From NCBI GenBank assembly GCA_041584475.1, contig JBFHDX010000018.1, positions 1 through 45,666 on the forward strand: a stretch of 45,666 nt of DNA. Direction: 5' to 3'. Positions 42,157 to 45,666 of this stretch are shown piece by piece (within the stretch, counting starts at the first letter, position 1; the number at the start of each line of letters is the position of its first letter). Under the pieces are notes generated by a model. The model was not told where the DNA came from, searched no databases, and saw nothing but the letters and a program-made list of their open reading frames with translations. Position numbers and translations under genes: made by a program. The stretch comes from JBFHDX01 sp041584475 (lineage in GTDB: Bacteria; Pseudomonadota; Alphaproteobacteria; UBA8366; JADFVY01).

Positions 42157-42654
42157 ATGAAGTCAGCCATCGCCGCCGCACTCACCGTCACGCTCTCGCT
42201 GATCGGCTCTGCCGGCGCGCAGCAAAAGCCGTTGGCCGAATTCCGCGTGATGACGCCGGAGACCGCGCTGTCGCTGGCACGCAAAGTGCTCGAAGATTGT
42301 CGCGACAAGGGATTCCAGGTTGCCGTCGCCGTCGTCGACCGGTTCGGCAATCTGCAGGTCCTGATCCGCGATCAGCTGGCCGGGCCGCACACGCCCGATA
42401 CGGCGCGGCGCAAGGCATGGACGGCGGTCAGCTTCCGCTCGGACACGCTCGCCCTCGCCGACGCGACCGAGAAGGGCCCGGCGTCCGGCGTGCGTCACGT
42501 CGACGGTGCGCTGATGCTCGGCGGTGGCGTACCGGTCCAGGCGGCCGGCGCGATCGTCGGTGGTGTCGGCGTGTCCGGCGGGCCGTCGGGGGCCGACGAC
42601 GATGCCTGCGCCCGCACCGGCATCGAGGCCGTGCAGGTCGATCTCGAGTTCTGA
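42157..42654 (+). CDS. GlcG/HbpS-like heme-binding-family secreted protein
   Basis: A 165-residue protein with a signal peptide (about 1-21, ending Ala-Gly-Ala) and a GlcG/HbpS domain: 'LARKVLEDCRDKGFQVAVAVVDRFGNLQVLIRD', 'TARRKAWTAVSF' and the Gly-rich C-terminal 'GGVGVSGGPSGADDDACART'. Members bind heme or act in redox sensing; others are linked to glycolate or corrinoid metabolism. ATG 42157 has GGGAGG 5-10 bases upstream. It follows the SoxS-like gene by 46 bases, so co-transcription and an accessory role in the sox locus are likely. Confidence 0.85.
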   Translation: MKSAIAAALTVTLSLIGSAGAQQKPLAEFRVMTPETALSLARKVLEDCRDKGFQVAVAVVDRFGNLQVLIRDQLAGPHTPDTARRKAWTAVSFRSDTLALADATEKGPASGVRHVDGALMLGGGVPVQAAGAIVGGVGVSGGPSGADDDACARTGIEAVQVDLEF

Positions 42655-42663
42655 ACGTTTCGC

Positions 42664-43269
42664 CTAGCGCAGCGCCTGCATCTGCCGCGGCAGCACGAAT
42701 CCGTCCGCCGGATAGATCGTGCGACCCAGGTAGTGTCCCGGCGTATACCACACGCGCACCCGCGACCAGTCGTTGTTTCGCGAGACGTCGCGGACCGGCG
42801 TATCGATGTGGATGCGTCCCCTGTTCAGCCAGTTGGCGTGGCTGACCAGGATCTCCCGGTCGTCGATGATCTGGGTGACGACGGCGATGTGTCCGTACCG
42901 GTTGCGATGGGTACGCCTGAGGACGAGCACCGAGCCGATCTCGGGTCTCTCGCTGCGCTCGTACTGACCGGCGGCCTTGTGCCACCAGGTCCAGGCATCG
43001 CCGCGGATCTCGATACCCGACAAATTGCGCGCGTAGGGGACGCACTGCAGCCGCCGGGACGGCGTCACGATGCGCGGGGCCACCGCGATCGGGCCGTCAT
43101 CGGCGAAACCCGCCGGGCCGGACTCCGGCGGCCGCGGTCCGGTGAAATCGCGGTACTGGCTTGCCGTATCCACGCCGGCCGAGGCCGGAGGGAGCCCGGG
43201 CGAGGAGGAACAGGCGGCCAGGAACAAGCCGCTCAACAGAATGCTCGCGCCGACCCGCAAACCCGCCAT
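42664..43269 (-). CDS. CHAP-domain lipoprotein
   Basis: A 201-residue lipoprotein with lipobox Leu-Ala-Ala-Cys near residue 20 and a CHAP (NlpC/P60-like) amidohydrolase domain at about 75-190. The catalytic Cys lies in 'LQCVPYARNLSGIEIRGDAWTWW' and the His in 'YGHIAVVTQI', followed by 'LVSHANW'. Such enzymes cut peptidoglycan amide bonds. AGGA lies 8 bases upstream of ATG 43269. It is convergent with the GlcG-like gene (9 bases apart) and has no evident link to sulfur oxidation. Confidence 0.88.
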   Translation of the reverse strand: MAGLRVGASILLSGLFLAACSSSPGLPPASAGVDTASQYRDFTGPRPPESGPAGFADDGPIAVAPRIVTPSRRLQCVPYARNLSGIEIRGDAWTWWHKAAGQYERSERPEIGSVLVLRRTHRNRYGHIAVVTQIIDDREILVSHANWLNRGRIHIDTPVRDVSRNNDWSRVRVWYTPGHYLGRTIYPADGFVLPRQMQALR

Positions 43270-43588
43270 ACCGTCATCCTTATGAAATTGCGCAACGATT
43301 CTAACGCACTGACGATAGAACCATACAGTAAAAATTTCACTTACCGCGATCGACGCCGCGGCGGCGGCCCGCCGAGGATTCCGCCGCAGAGCAATGGACC
43401 GTCGGAGGCGGCGTCGTCTGGCAAATCGGAAATTACGCGTTAGTATGAGCGGCGGAGGGGCGGGGGCGGAAACCGAAGCCGCGTCGGCGCGACCCACGGT
43501 TTCCCGTCTGCGCGATGGGCGTTGCCCGGCGACGGCCCTTGGGGCATATTCCCCGGCAGCCTCCGTTCGAGGAACGAGAACGACGCCG
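43270..43588. other. Intergenic region between divergent genes
   Basis: About 320 bases without a supported gene. The part near 43290-43345 is AT-rich, as expected for the promoter of the CHAP lipoprotein, but I could not fix clear -35/-10 elements. The folB frame is open upstream to 43394 without protein-like content. Confidence 0.4.
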
Positions 43589-44008
43589 ATGACAGCCAAT
43601 CGTGGTCCTGTGATCCCGCTGCCCGTACCCTTCGCTCCGTCCGACGAAGCGGCCGGCAGGTACCTGATCCGCATCAGGGATCTCGTGCTGCCGGCGAACA
43701 TCGGCGTCTACGAGAGCGAACGACACGGGCCGCAGCGCATCCGCATCAATGTCGAGCTGCAGATGGCCGGGCACGCGGGCCCGCTGAACGACGACGTCGC
43801 GAACGTTCTTTCCTACGACGATGTCATCGACGGCATCCGCGCCGTCCTGCGTCGCGGGCACATCAACCTCGTGGAGACCCTCGCCGAAGAGATCGCCGCA
43901 CTGTGCCTGATCGACCCCCGCAGCCGTCGCGTCCGGGTGTCGGTCGACAAGCTCGACGTCGTGCCCAATGCAGCTTCCGTCGGCGTCGAAATCGAACGCT
44001 CGGCCTGA
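43589..44008 (+). CDS. folB: Dihydroneopterin aldolase family protein
   Basis: A 139-residue FolB-type protein, which cleaves 7,8-dihydroneopterin in folate synthesis. The conserved segments 'NIGVYESERHGPQRIRINVE', 'LSYDDVIDGIRAVL' and 'HINLVETLAEEIAALCL' are present, including the catalytic Glu of the 'YESER' turn and a late Lys in 'VSVDKLDVVPNA'. An N-terminal extension of about 25 residues precedes the domain. ATG 43589 was chosen on family length; several upstream in-frame starts exist. No other folate gene is nearby, so a related pterin role is possible. Confidence 0.85.
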   Translation: MTANRGPVIPLPVPFAPSDEAAGRYLIRIRDLVLPANIGVYESERHGPQRIRINVELQMAGHAGPLNDDVANVLSYDDVIDGIRAVLRRGHINLVETLAEEIAALCLIDPRSRRVRVSVDKLDVVPNAASVGVEIERSA

Positions 44009-44240
44009 CGCGGAAGCGGGCCCCGCACGAATCCTGCCAAACCGGACGGCTCGGACGCGACGTTGCGGATCGCGCCCGTCGGCGCGCGCGGGACGCCGAA
44101 ATCGGCCGCGGCCGGCACGGGAGTGGGAAACGTGCAACGATCACGCGTGATCGGGCTGGCCTGACCCGGGCCGCGGGGCTATTGTCTGGCCGCCGCATTG
44201 CGGCCAAGCCGGCAAACTCGACGACAGGGAGTGGACGCAC

Positions 44241-44627
44241 ATGGACAAGGAGCTGTTCGAGAAGGGCCTGCGCGAGCGAAAGGACGTCCTCGGCGCCGAA
44301 TACGTCGAGCAGGCGCTCGCGAACGCAGACGATTTCAACCGCCGGTTCCAGGAGCTTGTGACCGAGTATTGCTGGGGCCTCGCCTGGGGCGACAAGACGC
44401 TCGACCGCAAGACCCGCAGTATCCTGAATCTCGGCATGATCGCCGCGCTCAATCGCATGCACGAGTGGGAGCTCCACTTCCGTGGCGCCATCAAGAACGG
44501 CGTCGGCCGCGACGAGTTGCGGTCGGTGCTGACGCAGATCACGATCTATGCCGGAGTGCCCGTCGGCGTCGAATGTTTCCGCATCGCCCGCAAGGTGTTC
44601 GCCGAGATCGACGGCCAGCGAGGCTGA
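44241..44627 (+). CDS. Carboxymuconolactone decarboxylase family protein
   Basis: A 128-residue all-helical protein of the carboxymuconolactone decarboxylase/AhpD-like family. The core reads 'TEYCWGLAWGDKTLDRKTRSILNLGMIAALNRMHEWELHFRGA' with the conserved Glu and His residues of the decarboxylase branch; there is no Cys-x2-Cys, so it is not a peroxidase. It fits 4-carboxymuconolactone decarboxylase of the protocatechuate pathway, but no other genes of that pathway are present, so a related lactone or sugar-acid reaction is equally possible. GGGAG lies about 12 bases upstream. A dehydratase gene follows 49 bases on. Confidence 0.86.
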   Translation: MDKELFEKGLRERKDVLGAEYVEQALANADDFNRRFQELVTEYCWGLAWGDKTLDRKTRSILNLGMIAALNRMHEWELHFRGAIKNGVGRDELRSVLTQITIYAGVPVGVECFRIARKVFAEIDGQRG

Positions 44628-44676
44628 GCCGCGCCCGGATCGGACGTCGGCGGTCGGGGCAGGCGGGAGCGGCGGC

Positions 44677-45666
44677 ATGGCAAACACGCCGGGCATGCGC
44701 AAGGGGCTCACCAGTTACGGCGACGACGCTTTCTCGCTGTTCCTGCGCAAGGCCTTCATCAAGGCGATGGGCTATTCGGATGCGGCGCTGGAGCGGCCGA
44801 TCGTCGGCATCGCCGATACGTTCAGCGGCTACAATGCCTGTCACCGCACCGTTCCGGAGCTCGTCGCCGCGGTCAAGCGGGGAGTGATGCTCGGCGGCGG
44901 TCTGCCCGTCGAATTTCCGACCATCTCGCTGCACGAATCCTTCGCCTGGCCGACCAGCATGCTCTACCGCAACCTGATGGCGATGGACACCGAGGAGATG
45001 TTGCGCGCCCTGCCGATGGATGCGGTGGTCTTGATCGGCGGCTGCGACAAGACCGTCCCGGCGCAGCTGATGGCCGCGGCCAGCGCCAATGTCCCGGCGC
45101 TTGTCGTGGTCACCGGGCCGATGATGACCGGCGACTACCGGGGCGAGCGGCTGGGCGCCTGTACCGACTGCCGGCGGCTCTGGGGCCAGCATCGGGCCGG
45201 CGAGATCGATGCCGGAGAGATCGACGAGATCGGCGGCCGCCTGATGCCGACCGCCGGCACCTGCATGGTCATGGGGACCGCCAGCACGATGGCGTGCATG
45301 ACAGAGGCGTTCGGCATGATGCTGCCCGGCGGGGCGTCGATTCCGGCGGTGCACGCAGATCGGCTGCGCCACGCCGAAGCGAGCGGGGCGCGGGCGGTCG
45401 ACATGGCGCGCGAACGGTTGACCCCGGAGCAGATCATGACGCCGCAGGCGTTCGCCAACGCGTTTCGCGTGCTGCTCGCGATCGGCGGCTCGACCAATGC
45501 CCTGATCCACATGACGGCGGTGGCCGGCCGGCTCGGCATCGAGGTCGATCTCGAGGCGCTGGACGCGATGGGTCGCGAGACGCCGGTGCTCGTCGACCTG
45601 AAGCCGTCGGGCACCGGCTACATGGAGGACCTGCACCGTGCGGGCGGGCTGGCGACGGTATTGCGC
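44677..45666 (+). CDS. IlvD/Edd-family dehydratase (sugar-acid type), truncated by the window end
   Basis: The first 330 residues of an iron-sulfur dehydratase; the frame remains open at the window edge. Cluster cysteines are in 'YNACHRTVPEL', 'GGCDKTVPAQLM' and 'TAGTCMVMGTAS'. The stretch 'ISLHESFAWPTSMLYRNLMA' and the fold order match pentonate/arabinonate-type dehydratases more than dihydroxyacid dehydratase of branched-chain synthesis, but this is a judgement from partial sequence. ATG 44677 has GGGAG about 8-12 bases upstream. With the preceding decarboxylase-like gene it probably begins a sugar-acid or aromatic-acid catabolic operon. Confidence 0.88.
   Translation, partial: MANTPGMRKGLTSYGDDAFSLFLRKAFIKAMGYSDAALERPIVGIADTFSGYNACHRTVPELVAAVKRGVMLGGGLPVEFPTISLHESFAWPTSMLYRNLMAMDTEEMLRALPMDAVVLIGGCDKTVPAQLMAAASANVPALVVVTGPMMTGDYRGERLGACTDCRRLWGQHRAGEIDAGEIDEIGGRLMPTAGTCMVMGTASTMACMTEAFGMMLPGGASIPAVHADRLRHAEASGARAVDMARERLTPEQIMTPQAFANAFRVLLAIGGSTNALIHMTAVAGRLGIEVDLEALDAMGRETPVLVDLKPSGTGYMEDLHRAGGLATVLR

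Overview
The window reads as a chromosomal segment of a high-GC alphaproteobacterium. The main reasons are a ChrR/RpoE-type sigma and anti-sigma pair with matching promoters, a soxXYZAB thiosulfate-oxidation cluster, an FNR-type box, and strongly G/C-ending codons. The order is not certain; a Rhodospirillales-like lineage is a guess. No rRNA, tRNA, CRISPR array, insertion sequence or phage gene was found.

Layout. (1) Positions 1-6.9 kb are gene-sparse: small secreted, lipoprotein and membrane proteins, a YCII-like protein, a YbaK-type deacylase behind a perfect FNR box, a PhcB-like methyltransferase and a CRP-family regulator. (2) 7.0-14.1 kb is mostly minus strand and sulfur/amino-acid themed: a NUDIX hydrolase, then cysK - alaX - sseA - tandem-GNAT in tight array, then a cystathionine beta-lyase followed by hisI, with an L-2-hydroxyglutarate-oxidase-like flavoprotein between them on the plus strand. 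(3) 14.2-17.2 kb carries an enolase-superfamily enzyme, a lipoprotein and a membrane fatty-acid desaturase. (4) 17.3-25.1 kb encodes an XRE regulator overlapping a PhnD-like protein without a signal peptide, then a complete dipeptide/oligopeptide-type ABC importer with a Tat-type binding protein, two permeases and a fused double ATPase. (5) 25.1-34.5 kb is a singlet-oxygen/lipid-stress locus: DUF6134, SDR and NTF2-like genes; a Kazal-type lipoprotein; a tightly overlapping minus-strand operon (FAD oxidoreductase, DUF1365, CFA-synthase-like, MFS, DUF3833); and the divergent sigma-chrR operon. Three promoter-like sites of form TGATCC-N18-TA tie these units together. (6) 34.5-43.3 kb is the sulfur-oxidation locus: soxX-Y-Z-A-B-ccdA on the minus strand, two SoxW-like thioredoxins, a divergent SoxS-like thioredoxin with a GlcG/HbpS-like protein, and a CHAP lipoprotein. 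(7) 43.6 kb to the end carries folB, a carboxymuconolactone-decarboxylase-like gene and the first 330 codons of an IlvD/Edd dehydratase that runs off the window.

How it works together. SoxXA would conjugate thiosulfate to the SoxYZ carrier and SoxB would hydrolyse off sulfate, with CcdA and periplasmic thioredoxins keeping the SoxY cysteine reduced. soxCD is not in the window. The sox and soxS transcripts appear to start from back-to-back promoters that share one -35 sequence next to an inverted repeat. The ChrR locus would release its sigma factor under singlet oxygen or organic hydroperoxide stress and drive membrane-lipid modification genes. The most notable leads are the promoter-based extension of this regulon to DUF6134, the Kazal lipoprotein inside it, the shared -35 sox control region, and the XRE/PhnD-like pair.
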